The position numbers and the translations under genes were made by a program. The notes under the pieces are model-generated. The model was given only the letters and a program-made list of their open reading frames with translations. It made no database searches and was not told the DNA's origin. This document shows, in pieces, positions 34,951 to 43,685 of a stretch of DNA of 64,000 nucleotides. Each line of letters begins with the position of its first letter. Positions within the stretch are counted from its first letter, which is position 1. Source of the DNA: Lachnospiraceae bacterium FE2018 (GTDB lineage: Bacteria > Bacillota > Clostridia > Lachnospirales > Lachnospiraceae); NCBI GenBank assembly GCA_000702845.1, contig JNKK01000011.1, positions 1 to 64,000 of the forward strand, written 5' to 3'.

Positions 34951-36327
34951 ATGGCACAGTTATGGGGCGGAAGATTTACGCATGAGACCGATCAGCTGGT
35001 TTATGCATTTAATGCTTCAATTGGATTTGACCGGCGCTTTTACCGGCAGGATATCCGGGGAAGCATCGCACATGTGAAAATGCTGGCAAAACAACAGATT
35101 CTGACAGAGGAAGAGCGTGATCAGATCATCGCCGGCCTGGAGGGCATTCTGGAAGATGTTGAGGCCGGAAAGCTGGAGATCACAGAGGAGTATGAAGATA
35201 TTCACAGCTTCGTAGAGGCGAATCTGATTGACCGGATCGGCGACGCAGGCAAGAAACTGCACACCGGACGCAGCCGCAACGACCAGGTTGCACTGGATAT
35301 GCGTCTGTATGTTAGAGACGAGATTGACGCCGTGAAAAATGAACTGCGTGCGTTGCTGCAGAGTCTTCTGGAGCAGATGGAGCAGCATGTTTACACATAC
35401 ATGCCGGGCTTTACGCATCTGCAGAAAGCACAGCCCGTTTCACTGGCACATCATCTCGGGGCATATTTCGAGATGTTCCGCCGTGACACAGAGCGGCTGA
35501 CTGATGTCCGCGCCCGGATGAACCAGTGTCCGCTGGGAGCCGGTGCGCTCGCAGGCACGACGTATCCGCTGGACCGCAGCTTTACTGCTGAGCTGCTCGG
35601 ATTTGACATGCCGACCCGGAACAGTATGGACAGTGTTTCCGACAGGGACTATCTGATCGAACTGTTATCGGCGCTTTCCACCATTATGATGCATCTGTCC
35701 AGATTTTCGGAAGAGGTCATTGTCTGGAATACAAATGAATACCGGTTTGTTGAGATAGACGATGCGTACAGCACAGGCAGCTCCATTATGCCGCAGAAGA
35801 AGAATCCGGATATTGCCGAGCTTGTCCGCGGAAAAACAGGACGTGTTTACGGTGCACTGATGCAGATGCTGACAACAATGAAAGGCCTTCCGCTGGCGTA
35901 CAATAAGGATATGCAGGAAGACAAGGAGCTGACATTCGACGCAATTGATACGACAAAGGGATGCATTGCGCTCTTTAACGGCATGCTTCGCACCATGCAG
36001 TTCAGGAAAGACGTCATGGAACAGTCTGCCAGAAACGGATTTACCAATGCGACAGATGTGGCGGATTATCTTGTGGTAAAAGGCGTTCCGTTCAGGGATG
36101 CGCACAGCATTGTCGGACGGATGGTACTTTTCTGTATCGACCGGGGATGCGCGCTGGACGATCTTACGCTGGATGAATTCCGCACGTTTTCTGATGTCAT
36201 TGAAGAAGACATCTACTCGGCAATCAGCATGAAAAACTGTGTCGATAAACGTAACACGACAGGTGCCCCCGGCGCAGAGGCTATGGCAGAGGAACTTGCG
36301 GCCTGCAGGGCATTTTTTGCAGAATAA
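34951..36327 (+). CDS. argH: Argininosuccinate lyase
   Basis: ArgH splits argininosuccinate to arginine and fumarate. It is a 458-residue member of the fumarase/aspartase superfamily. The start [27 protein letters not shown] and the signature [12 protein letters not shown] are all present. An AAGGAAGG site supports the start at 34951. No argG is next to it; other arginine genes are outside the window. A terminator follows at 36367. Confidence 0.97.
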   Translation: MAQLWGGRFTHETDQLVYAFNASIGFDRRFYRQDIRGSIAHVKMLAKQQILTEEERDQIIAGLEGILEDVEAGKLEITEEYEDIHSFVEANLIDRIGDAGKKLHTGRSRNDQVALDMRLYVRDEIDAVKNELRALLQSLLEQMEQHVYTYMPGFTHLQKAQPVSLAHHLGAYFEMFRRDTERLTDVRARMNQCPLGAGALAGTTYPLDRSFTAELLGFDMPTRNSMDSVSDRDYLIELLSALSTIMMHLSRFSEEVIVWNTNEYRFVEIDDAYSTGSSIMPQKKNPDIAELVRGKTGRVYGALMQMLTTMKGLPLAYNKDMQEDKELTFDAIDTTKGCIALFNGMLRTMQFRKDVMEQSARNGFTNATDVADYLVVKGVPFRDAHSIVGRMVLFCIDRGCALDDLTLDEFRTFSDVIEEDIYSAISMKNCVDKRNTTGAPGAEAMAEELAACRAFFAE

Positions 36328-36366
36328 ACGAGGCAACAGACAAATACAGATAGATTCAGATCATGG

Positions 36367-36391
36367 AAAGGAGCTCACTGGGGCTCCTTTT
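36367..36391 (+). terminator. Terminator after argH
   Basis: An 8-bp stem (AAAGGAGC, 36367-36374, with GCTCCTTT, 36383-36390) and 8-nt loop ending in a T-run (CTCCTTTTG). Confidence 0.8.
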
Positions 36392-36478
36392 GTGATATAA
36401 TTTTCTCAGATTAAGAAAGATCACAGACTATTTCGTCAAATAGATGAAAAGTGCTGTGGTGCAGAAGGAAGAAATAAG

Positions 36479-37258
36479 ATGGAACACAACGAACAGCGAA
36501 TATGGATGATTAACCAGCTTCTTTCGGAGGAGGAAGATTACAGGGGCTGTCAAATTCCGGATGATACACAAGAACAGAAAAATCTTCTTCGCGCATTGAT
36601 GAATGTTCGTCCTCCGAGAGCGATCAGCAAAGCGTTTCTTGATATTCAGGATGAATATCTTTCTGCAGAAAATGAAGCGGCAGGTATTGTCGATGTGGAT
36701 ACGCTTTCTTCCTGTTCTTCTGACAAAAGGCTCTATATCTGGCAGGGCGATATTACCACAATAAGGATTGATGCGATCGTGAACGCCGCAAACAGCGGTA
36801 TGACCGGCTGTTACAGACCTCTGCACAACTGCATTGATAATTGCATTCATACCCGGGCCGGAATCCAGCTGCGCCTGAGATGTAATGATATCATCCGGCA
36901 GCAGGGACACGAAGAACCCACAGGGCAGGCAAAAATCACACCTGCCTATAATCTCCCGTGCAAGTATGTGCTTCATACGGTTGGCCCGATTGTTGATGGG
37001 AGACTGACACAGCGACATTGTGACCTGCTGGCTTCCTGCTATCGATCGTGCCTGGATCTTGCAGAAGAAAACAGTCTGCACAGTATCGCTTTCTGCTGCA
37101 TATCTACGGGTGTGTTCATGTTTCCCAAAGAAAAAGCAGCCGAAATTGCCGTTCAGACAGTGAAGGATTATCTGGATGCATATTCTGGAATAGAGAAGGT
37201 TGTGTTTAATGTCTTCAGCGATGCTGACCGGGAGATATACGAAAGTATTCTTGCGTAA
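36479..37258 (+). CDS. Zinc-dependent macrodomain ADP-ribosylhydrolase
   Basis: Members of this class remove ADP-ribose from protein targets modified by a class M sirtuin. The 259-residue protein has an N-terminal helical part (1-85) and the macrodomain: QGDIT (89-93), IVNAANSGMTGC (100-111), HNCIDNCIHTRAG (116-128, with the conserved zinc-ligand pattern) and the CISTGVFMFP loop (207-216). It lies 26 bp before a SirTM gene. In pathogens such pairs are accompanied by GcvH-L and a lipoate ligase; neither is seen here. The neighbour and motifs make this function likely. Confidence 0.93.
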   Translation: MEHNEQRIWMINQLLSEEEDYRGCQIPDDTQEQKNLLRALMNVRPPRAISKAFLDIQDEYLSAENEAAGIVDVDTLSSCSSDKRLYIWQGDITTIRIDAIVNAANSGMTGCYRPLHNCIDNCIHTRAGIQLRLRCNDIIRQQGHEEPTGQAKITPAYNLPCKYVLHTVGPIVDGRLTQRHCDLLASCYRSCLDLAEENSLHSIAFCCISTGVFMFPKEKAAEIAVQTVKDYLDAYSGIEKVVFNVFSDADREIYESILA

Positions 37259-37283
37259 GCACAAGAAGGAAACCGGAAAGGAG

Positions 37284-38255
37284 ATGACATCAGTGCAGAA
37301 TAACAGAACAAATCAGCAAAACCACACAGGCGTGAAAGATGATAACCTTACCAGACTAAACTATGAAATTGATCATGCCGATGCTGTCATCATCGGTGCG
37401 GGAGCAGGTTTGTCAACATCTGCGGGGTTTATCTATAACGGAGAGCGGTTCCGTAAGTATTTCGGAGACTTCGCAGAAACGTATCAGTTTGATGATATGT
37501 ATTCGGGCGGATTTTATCCGTATCCCTCACTGGAAGAAATGTGGGCGTACTGGAGCCGGTATATTTATATTAACCGGTATATGCCTGCGCCGAAACCGGT
37601 TTACGATGAACTCTTTTCTCTGATCAAAGGGAAAGATTATTTTGTGATCACGACCAACGTAGACCACCAGTTTCAAAAGGCTGGATTCAATAAGTACCGC
37701 CTGTTCTATACACAGGGAGATTACGGTCTCTGGCAGTGCAGCAAACCCTGTCATCAGCGGACCTATGACAACAAGGAGAGAGTTGTCAAAATGCTGCTGG
37801 CGCAGGGATTCCGGATGGGAGAACATGGTGAGCTGCTTGTTCCCCAGAAAGAAAACGGTGAGACGGATTTTGACCGGATCAGGAGGAAGGTTCCGGCAGA
37901 TCTGGTGCCGCACTGCCCGGTCTGCGGTGAGCCGATGAGCATGAATCTGCGCGCGGATGATACATTCGTAGAAGATGAAGGGTGGCATCTGGCCGCACGG
38001 CGCTATGCGGAATTCCTGCAGGAGCACAGAGATCAGCATACGCTGTTTCTGGAGATGGGAACGGGGTTCAATACTCCTGGTATCATTAAATACAGGTTCT
38101 GGCAGATGACGGAAGAATGGCCGGATGCGATATATGCAAGTCTCAATCTGCAGGAGGCCTTTGCACCCGATGCGATCAAAGAAAAATCGATCTGTATCAA
38201 TGCGGATATCGGAGATATTCTTACAGAATTGAACGGCGGGGTTTATCAAGGTTAA
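37284..38255 (+). CDS. Class M sirtuin (SirTM), predicted protein ADP-ribosyltransferase
   Basis: The 323-residue protein is a class M sirtuin. It has the NAD motif GAGAGLSTSAG (38-48) and TTNVDHQ (123-129), but the usual catalytic histidine motif is replaced by TQGDYG (Q144), as known for this class. Zinc cysteines are C151, C156, C211, C214. It follows the Zn-macrodomain gene by 25 bp. An AAAGGAG sits flush against the ATG at 37284, so the GTG at 37293 (320 aa) may be the real start. Upstream in-frame codons would overlap the macrodomain gene. Confidence 0.93.
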   Translation: MTSVQNNRTNQQNHTGVKDDNLTRLNYEIDHADAVIIGAGAGLSTSAGFIYNGERFRKYFGDFAETYQFDDMYSGGFYPYPSLEEMWAYWSRYIYINRYMPAPKPVYDELFSLIKGKDYFVITTNVDHQFQKAGFNKYRLFYTQGDYGLWQCSKPCHQRTYDNKERVVKMLLAQGFRMGEHGELLVPQKENGETDFDRIRRKVPADLVPHCPVCGEPMSMNLRADDTFVEDEGWHLAARRYAEFLQEHRDQHTLFLEMGTGFNTPGIIKYRFWQMTEEWPDAIYASLNLQEAFAPDAIKEKSICINADIGDILTELNGGVYQG

Positions 38256-38276
38256 TTTATACAATGAGGTTTGACT

Positions 38277-38642
38277 ATGGAATTGAAGAAACTATCTTAT
38301 CCGCTGACTGTCTGCAAAGTGAAATCGGAAGTAGAGATAGATCTGTCAAAAGCGTTTTATTTTGTCGGGAAGACAGACGAAGAATTGTCTCTTGTCTGCA
38401 TTACGGCTGATACTCCGGAAGATACGACAGAACGTGATGACGGATGGCGCGGATTCAGAATTCAGGGTGTGCTGGATTTTTCTCTGATCGGGATTCTGTC
38501 GAAGCTCTCAGGTATACTGGCTGAAAACAAGATCGGCATCTTTGCAGTATCGACATTCAATACCGACTATATTCTGGTGAAAGAAGAAAATTTTGAACGG
38601 GCACTGCAGGTGCTCTCCGAAGCGGGCTATCAGATTGTATAA
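38277..38642 (+). CDS. ACT-domain protein (amino-acid-sensing type)
   Basis: The 121-residue protein resembles the ACT_7/CASTOR-type family: an N-terminal half that ends with WRGFRIQGVLDFSLIGILSKLSGILAEN (in two blocks) and a C-terminal FAVSTFNTDYILVKEENFERALQVL. Such domains bind amino acids, often effectors of biosynthetic enzymes. GAGG seven bases upstream of the ATG at 38277 supports this start. It follows the SirTM gene by 21 bp, which suggests co-transcription, but a shared function is not evident. A terminator follows. Confidence 0.85.
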   Translation: MELKKLSYPLTVCKVKSEVEIDLSKAFYFVGKTDEELSLVCITADTPEDTTERDDGWRGFRIQGVLDFSLIGILSKLSGILAENKIGIFAVSTFNTDYILVKEENFERALQVLSEAGYQIV

Positions 38643-38722
38643 AAACATTGCAGCAGGGGCTGTTTCTTCAGACGAAAAGCTCCGGATCAAATCAAACACT
38701 GCAATCGAATGAGCAGAAAACA

Positions 38723-38756
38723 GCCGGGATCGATTTAGACGGTCCCGGCGTTATTT
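38723..38756 (+). terminator. Terminator after the ACT gene
   Basis: GCCGGGATCG pairs with CGGTCCCGGC (one T-G pair) around a 7-nt loop, followed by TTATTTTT. It ends the macrodomain-SirTM-ACT unit. Confidence 0.85.
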
Positions 38757-38766
38757 TTGAGTACGC

Positions 38767-40017
38767 TTATGATAAATGCAGCGTTTGTTTCAGGGCGGCT
38801 TCGATCGCCGCGGCAGAGGCGCGGAAGGTTCCCTGTACCATGACGGGCTTGCCGCCGCCGCGTCCGTCCAGCTGTTCATTCAGAACTCTGACTTTGGCGC
38901 GGAGATCAACTTCTGTGCTGCCGATGCAGTACTGCCATGTATCCGGGTCTGTTTCAGTCAGGACCGCACAGACACTTCCCTTGGCGGATTTTACAAGAAG
39001 ATCGCAGAATTTGCGCAGTTCCACCTGGTTCATCTGTTCTTCAAAGCAGAGAATCAGGTCTTTTTTTTCTGTAATGCTGTCTGCTTTTGCCTGAAAATAG
39101 CGCTGATTGATGTCTGCAATCTTGCGGTCTTTATTTAGAGACTCCTGCAGGAGATGCTGTACAGCTTCCTGCGTCTCGTGCGGTTTGACAGAAAGCAGCT
39201 GTCCGACTGCTGTGGCTGCATCGCAGATCTGCTCATAGTACCGGAGCGCCTGTCTTCCGGAGAGCATGGTAATGCGCACGCCGCCGCGGTGATTCATAAG
39301 CGAGAGCAGCTTGATCAGGCCGATTTCGCCGGTCCTCCTGACATGGAGACCGCAGCATGCGCAGTCATCCGCGTCATTAATATGAACGATGCGAACTGCG
39401 CCTTCCAGCTCTTTTTTACTCCGGTAATCGATGGATTCAAGTTCACTGTCATCCGGGTAGAGGATCTCCACCGGGAGATCGGCATAGACAATCTCGTTGG
39501 CTTCCTGTTCAATTTCCATCGCCTGTTCCCAGGTAAGCGGACCGGAGAGATCGAGGGTAATCACGTCGCTCATGTGAAAACCGACGTTTTCATAGCCATA
39601 TTTACGGTTTGCCAGACCGGAAATAATGTGTTCACCGGTGTGATTCTGCATCAGGGGAAACCGGAAAGACCAGTCGATTTCGCCCTGCACACGCGTACCG
39701 GGATTCAGAGGTTTTGAAAGAACATGGAGAACACCGCGTTCAGAATCCTGTACATCGAGGACTGTAATTGTCTCCCCGGGAGTGATCCTGTCGGGACAGC
39801 TGTCACAGAGACGTTCGTCACAGGTACTGCCGGAACAGTCGCTCAGAATGGTTAAAACACCATGGTCAGAAGGCTGTCCGCCGCCTTCCGGATAGAAGAG
39901 CGTCTGAGTAAGTGTAATATAAAAAGTATTGGAATCCGGCCCGGGGGTGCATGTGCAGACCTCTGCCTCAAAAGTTGTCAGGTATGGATTCCGATAGTAT
40001 AATTCCTGAAAATTCAT
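38767..40017 (-). CDS. Alanyl-tRNA editing protein (AlaX-like, with DHHA1 domain)
   Basis: AlaX proteins remove serine or glycine from mischarged tRNA-Ala. The 416-residue protein has an N-terminal TLFYPEGGGQPSDHG segment, the SAD editing motif HTGEHIISGL, the second metal site CACCGLHVRRTGEIG, a coiled linker, and a C-terminal DHHA1 domain with GGRGGGKPVMVQGT. It is therefore the long AlaX-L type. The start at 40017 is preceded by GGAG; an upstream extension (24 residues) reads into the GC-rich element and is unlikely. It is transcribed against its neighbours. Confidence 0.93.
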   Translation of the reverse strand: MNFQELYYRNPYLTTFEAEVCTCTPGPDSNTFYITLTQTLFYPEGGGQPSDHGVLTILSDCSGSTCDERLCDSCPDRITPGETITVLDVQDSERGVLHVLSKPLNPGTRVQGEIDWSFRFPLMQNHTGEHIISGLANRKYGYENVGFHMSDVITLDLSGPLTWEQAMEIEQEANEIVYADLPVEILYPDDSELESIDYRSKKELEGAVRIVHINDADDCACCGLHVRRTGEIGLIKLLSLMNHRGGVRITMLSGRQALRYYEQICDAATAVGQLLSVKPHETQEAVQHLLQESLNKDRKIADINQRYFQAKADSITEKKDLILCFEEQMNQVELRKFCDLLVKSAKGSVCAVLTETDPDTWQYCIGSTEVDLRAKVRVLNEQLDGRGGGKPVMVQGTFRASAAAIEAALKQTLHLS

Positions 40018-40024
40018 AAATACT

Positions 40025-40157
40025 CCATTTCCGTGCGCGGTGCGCGAGGGTGCGGTCGTCCAGTGGACGACTCGGCGAAGCCGAAGCACCGACCGAGTCG
40101 GGAGGCGAGACCTTGCGGACGCGGTGCGCGCGCGACACCATTTCCGTGCGCGGTGCG
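40025..40157. repeat. GC-rich structured element flanked by 20-bp direct repeats
   Basis: A block of about 133 bp, far richer in GC than its surroundings, sits before alaX and ilvE. It is bounded by CCATTTCCGTGCGCGGTGCG at 40025-40044 and an identical copy at 40138-40157. Inside are a perfect hairpin (GTCGTCC/GGACGAC, 40055-40071) and a second pairing (GACTCGG 40069-40075 with CCGAGTC 40093-40099). No convincing gene is seen. The remaining gap to ilvE (40158-40344) carries only the ilvE promoter. Confidence 0.7.
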
Positions 40158-40262
40158 TGAGAAAAGCGCGCGTACCGGTTTTTGCTTGTGCCTCGCGGTG
40201 TATAATTATGCAATAATCCGTAGAATAGTTTAACTTTCATAGAATTTTTTTGCAACAAATAG

Positions 40263-40291
40263 TTGGAATGCACACCCGTTAGGTGTATAAT
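40263..40291 (+). promoter_or_regulatory. Sigma-A promoter for ilvE
   Basis: TTGGAA (40263-40268), a 17-bp spacer and a perfect TATAAT (40286-40291), 53 bp before the start codon. An imperfect CACACC/GGTGTA dyad lies in the spacer. Confidence 0.75.
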
Positions 40292-40344
40292 TTCGCATGT
40301 AGAGTTTTTTAACATGTCCGTATCGTATGGAAAGGGACCTTATT

Positions 40345-41373
40345 ATGAGTAACAAAAATATTGACTGGAGCAATCTTGGATTTGCTTATATAGCGACAGA
40401 TTATCGCTATGTTTCTTATTTTACAGAAGGAAAATGGGATGACGGTGCGCTGGTGAAGGATCCTGAGATCACCATGAGTGAGAGTGCATGTGTTCTTCAG
40501 TATAACCAGTCCTGCTTTGAGGGACTGAAAGCTTACAGATGGGAAGACGGAAGAATCGTCATGTTCCGTCCGGACCTCAATGCAGAGCGTATGTATACAA
40601 CTGCACAGCGTCTTGAGATGCCGCCGTTCCCGGTTGAGCGTTTTCTGGATGCAATGGATCAGGTTGTCGCTGCAAATGCAGACTGGATTCCGCCGTATGG
40701 TTCCGGTGCGACTCTGTATATCCGTCCGTTTATGTATGGAAAAAATGCTGTCATCGGTGTAAAGCCGGCGGATGAGTATGAGTTCCGTACCTTTGTAACA
40801 CCGGTCGGCCCGTATTTCAAGGGCGGTGCAACACCGGTTGCACTGCGCATACCGGATTTTGACCGTGCAGCACCGCGCGGAACAGGCAATATCAAAGCAG
40901 GACTGAACTATGCGATGAGTCTGCATCCGGTTATGGAAGCACACCGCGAGGGATACGCTGAGAACCTGTACCTGGATCCGGCGACAAGAACGAAAGTAGA
41001 AGAGACAGGCGGAGCAAATGTCATCTTTATCACAAAAGACGGCGAACTGGTAACACCGAAGTCCGATTCGATTCTGCCGTCCATCACCCGCCGCTCAATC
41101 CTGTATGTAGCAGAGCATTATCTTGGTCTGAAGGTCACAGAGCGCGAGGTTCTTTTCGAGGAAGTACCGGAATTTGTCGAGTGCGGACTCTGCGGTACAG
41201 CTGCAGTAATCTCCCCGGTCGGCAGAATCCACGACCATGGAAGAGATATCTGCTTCCCGAACGGCATGGAGCAGCCAGGACCGATTACAAAGAAGCTGTA
41301 CGATACACTGACAGGTATCCAGAACGGTTCGGTAGAGGCACCGGAAGGCTGGATCCGCGAAGTGAAGATCTGA
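40345..41373 (+). CDS. ilvE: Branched-chain amino acid aminotransferase
   Basis: IlvE interconverts branched-chain amino acids and their 2-oxo acids with glutamate and PLP. It is a fold-type IV enzyme; the PLP lysine is in GTGNIKAGLNYA, and SQQALFEGLKAY-like NQSCFEGLKAYR and EETGGANVIFI are family segments. The start at 40345 follows AAAGGGA eight bases upstream; an ATG at 40327 precedes this site. The length of 342 aa is normal. It has its own promoter and terminator. Confidence 0.96.
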   Translation: MSNKNIDWSNLGFAYIATDYRYVSYFTEGKWDDGALVKDPEITMSESACVLQYNQSCFEGLKAYRWEDGRIVMFRPDLNAERMYTTAQRLEMPPFPVERFLDAMDQVVAANADWIPPYGSGATLYIRPFMYGKNAVIGVKPADEYEFRTFVTPVGPYFKGGATPVALRIPDFDRAAPRGTGNIKAGLNYAMSLHPVMEAHREGYAENLYLDPATRTKVEETGGANVIFITKDGELVTPKSDSILPSITRRSILYVAEHYLGLKVTEREVLFEEVPEFVECGLCGTAAVISPVGRIHDHGRDICFPNGMEQPGPITKKLYDTLTGIQNGSVEAPEGWIREVKI

Positions 41374-41391
41374 TACGGATCATGATTTTGG

Positions 41392-41426
41392 AAGGACGCG
41401 CAGTAGATACTGTGCGTCCTTTTTTC
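41392..41426 (+). terminator. Terminator after ilvE
   Basis: AAGGACGCGCAG pairs with CTGTGCGTCCTT (one G-T pair) around a 6-nt loop and ends in a run of six T residues. Confidence 0.92.
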
Positions 41427-41438
41427 AAACTTGTACTT

Positions 41439-41525
41439 TCTTTGTCTCCGAACCATTCTTTGTTTTTGAGTCATGCTATGTTTCTGAACCATTCTTTTTG
41501 TTTCTGAATCATTTGTCTTTGCGGG
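41439..41525. repeat. Degenerate 20-26-bp repeats after ilvE
   Basis: Four imperfect units built around TTTCTGAACCATTCTTTG (or GAGTCATGCTATG, GAATCATTTGTC) lie between the ilvE terminator and the hairpin array. No gene is seen. Confidence 0.65.
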
Positions 41526-41562
41526 TAAGCATTCTGTAGCTCCGGGTGGAGATTAGGGAGAA

Positions 41563-41942
41563 TGCATCCGCAAATATCCAAATAATTAAGATGCGGATGC
41601 ATGATTTGCCGGGATTTGAGAGGCAAGGATGGACTGGAGCGTAAATGATGCATCCGCAATTGGAAAAAGAAAGAGATGCGGATGTACAATTTGGCTGGAG
41701 TTGAAAGAAGATATAAAGCTGATGTGGAAAAAGTGCATCCGCAGATGCACACAAGACTGGAGTGCGGATGCATAAATTGGCCGTAGTTGGGAGAAGAGCC
41801 AGAGTATATGCGAGAAAAGAGCATCCGCAGATGCATACAAGATTAGAATGCGGATGCATGATCAGGATGATTCCAGAAATACAGATAGACCTGAAGCGAA
41901 AAAAGTGCATCCGCAACTGAAAAAAAATTAGATTGCAGATGC
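41563..41942. repeat. 86-bp-period hairpin repeat array B (upstream of the decarboxylase gene)
   Basis: Five units with left arms TGCATCCGCA at 41563, 41649, 41734, 41820 (GCATCCGCA from 41821) and 41906, and right arms TGCGGATGCA at 41592, 41677, 41763, 41849 and 41933 (the last degenerate). The period is 86, 85, 86 and 86 bp. Each unit can form a 10-bp stem with an 18-19 nt loop. Loops and inter-hairpin stretches vary much more than the arms. The array fills most of the 643-bp gap between ilvE and the next gene, in which I see no protein gene. It ends 74 bp before the decarboxylase start. Confidence 0.93.
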
Positions 41943-42016
41943 AAGATCAAGTATAATCCGATCAAACAGCCAATAATAATTCTGCCAACCCAACAAGATG
42001 CAAAAGGGAGAATCCT

Positions 42017-43600
42017 ATGGATCAGACATGTACGCCTCTGATTGACGCGCTGCAGGCGTTTGCGGCATTAAATCAGGGATATTTCAATATACCGGGACAT
42101 CGCGGCGCCAGGGGTGTGGATGCACGCCTCTTATCGCTGCTTGGGAAGCGCGTTTTTGAAGCGGACCGGACAGAGACAGACGGGCTGGATGATCTGCATG
42201 CCGCGGATGGTGTCATAAAAGAGGCGCAGGAACTGGCAGCTGACCTCTATGGATCTGATTATTGCCGCTTTGTGGTGAATGGAACGACGGGTGCGAACGA
42301 AGCGATGATTCTGGCTGCAGCGGGACCGGGAGAGAAAATTCTGGTACCGCGTAATGCGCATAAGTCTGTCATGATGGGGTTAATCATGAGCGGTGCCGTT
42401 CCGGTCTGGATTTTGCCTGAACGGGAGAAAGATACTGGACTGTATGGTGCTGTTTCTCCGGAGCGGATTGAAGAGATGCTGGAGCAGGATTCTGATATCC
42501 GCGCGGTGTTTCTGGTCAGTCCGACTTATTACGGAACCTGTTCGGATCTGAATAAGATAACAGGAATCGCACATAAATACGGCATTCCGGTGCTTGTGGA
42601 CGAGGCGCACGGAGCACACTTCGCATTTCATGACAAGCTTCCGCCTTCCGGCGTGTCATCAGGTGCCGATCTTGTCGCACAGAGTACGCATAAGACACCG
42701 GGCAGCATGACGCAAAGTGCAATGCTGCACATTTGCGGGGATCTGATCAGTCTTGACCGCGTAGAAGACGCATTAAAACTGGTTCAGAGTACGAGCCCTT
42801 CTTACGTATTAATGGCTTCACTTGACGGCACGCGTCATTTGATGGCAGAGCAGGGAAATGCGCTGCAGGCGCGCGCTATGAAGCTAGCCGTATTGCTCCG
42901 GGAGGAATTGCAGCAGATTCCGGGAATTGAAGTATTTCATGAACCGGCATCACAAGATACAGCGAAGGAAACTTCGCAAGAGGCATCACAAGATGCAGCA
43001 GTCTTCGACCCCTGCCGGGTCGTGATTTCGCCATGCGGGGCAGGGATGACCGGAACAAAACTGCAGAAGCTTTTATTTGGCAGGCACATTACAACAGAAC
43101 TGGCGGATTCCGATTTCCTTGTTCTGGTCGTCACACATGGCAATACAGAAGGAGAGATTCTGCGCTTAAGTGCGGCAGTGAGAGAGATTGTGACAGCCTC
43201 CGGGGTTCAGGAAGCATCCGGGACTCAGGAAGCATCCGAGGGACAGGAAGCATCCGGGGGACAGGAATCCTCCGGGGTTCAGGAAGCCTCCGGGGAACAG
43301 ACAGCATCCGGGGCGCGGCTGGAAATTACATCCGGACACATCAGCGAGATGGTTCTGACACCGCGGGAGGCATGGTTTGCAGAGAAGAAAACAGTTCTGC
43401 CGGAGCAGGCCTGCGGTCTGATTGCCGGAGAGGCAGTGACGCCTTATCCGCCGGGAATTCCTCTGATTTATCCGGGTGAGCGTATCACACCGGCTTTCTG
43501 CGAACAGCTGATGCATATCCGCGAATTGCAGATCCCGGTACATGACGCGGCGGATCCGGAGATGGAAACAATACGTGTAATATATCCTAAGAATATTTAG
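42017..43600 (+). CDS. Orn/Lys/Arg decarboxylase family protein with repeat inserts
   Basis: This is a PLP-dependent group III amino acid decarboxylase-like protein, 527 aa. The family core is clear: YFNIPGHRGARG, TDGLDDLHAADGVI, VNGTTGANEAMILAA, VDEAHGAHF and the PLP-lysine motif STHKTPGSMTQSAML. The substrate (lysine, ornithine or arginine) cannot be decided. Two low-complexity inserts interrupt it: SQDTAKETSQEASQDA (about 311-328) and an ASGVQE-type hexapeptide repeat (394-433). AAAGGGAG precedes the ATG. The hairpin array directly upstream may affect its expression. The C-terminal domain after the insert keeps TPREAWFAEK and the PYPPGIP motif. Confidence 0.9.
   Translation: MDQTCTPLIDALQAFAALNQGYFNIPGHRGARGVDARLLSLLGKRVFEADRTETDGLDDLHAADGVIKEAQELAADLYGSDYCRFVVNGTTGANEAMILAAAGPGEKILVPRNAHKSVMMGLIMSGAVPVWILPEREKDTGLYGAVSPERIEEMLEQDSDIRAVFLVSPTYYGTCSDLNKITGIAHKYGIPVLVDEAHGAHFAFHDKLPPSGVSSGADLVAQSTHKTPGSMTQSAMLHICGDLISLDRVEDALKLVQSTSPSYVLMASLDGTRHLMAEQGNALQARAMKLAVLLREELQQIPGIEVFHEPASQDTAKETSQEASQDAAVFDPCRVVISPCGAGMTGTKLQKLLFGRHITTELADSDFLVLVVTHGNTEGEILRLSAAVREIVTASGVQEASGTQEASEGQEASGGQESSGVQEASGEQTASGARLEITSGHISEMVLTPREAWFAEKKTVLPEQACGLIAGEAVTPYPPGIPLIYPGERITPAFCEQLMHIRELQIPVHDAADPEMETIRVIYPKNI
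43196..43315. repeat. 18-bp in-frame tandem repeat in the decarboxylase gene
   Basis: Six full 18-bp units and a partial seventh (starts at 43196, 43214, 43232, 43250, 43268, 43286, 43304) encode ASGVQE-like hexapeptides. Variation is mostly in the fourth codon, as expected for a slipping minisatellite. Confidence 0.93.
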
Positions 43601-43685
43601 GAAATGAACCCGAAAAAGCAATGCAAAAAGATGCCGCCTGTGGTAACATGGAAGTGATATCTTTTTTATAAACCGGAGGTTTCTT

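Noticed and set aside
41471-41916. Three long overlapping open frames on the minus strand across array B
   Set aside because: They exist in all three frames because the 86-bp repeat lacks stop codons on that strand and shifts frame each unit; they have no ribosome site and no protein-like composition.
41563-41942. CRISPR array
   Set aside because: The repeated elements are inverted arms with spacers of fixed but alternating length and diverged linkers; there are no cas genes and no constant repeat of 25-35 bp.
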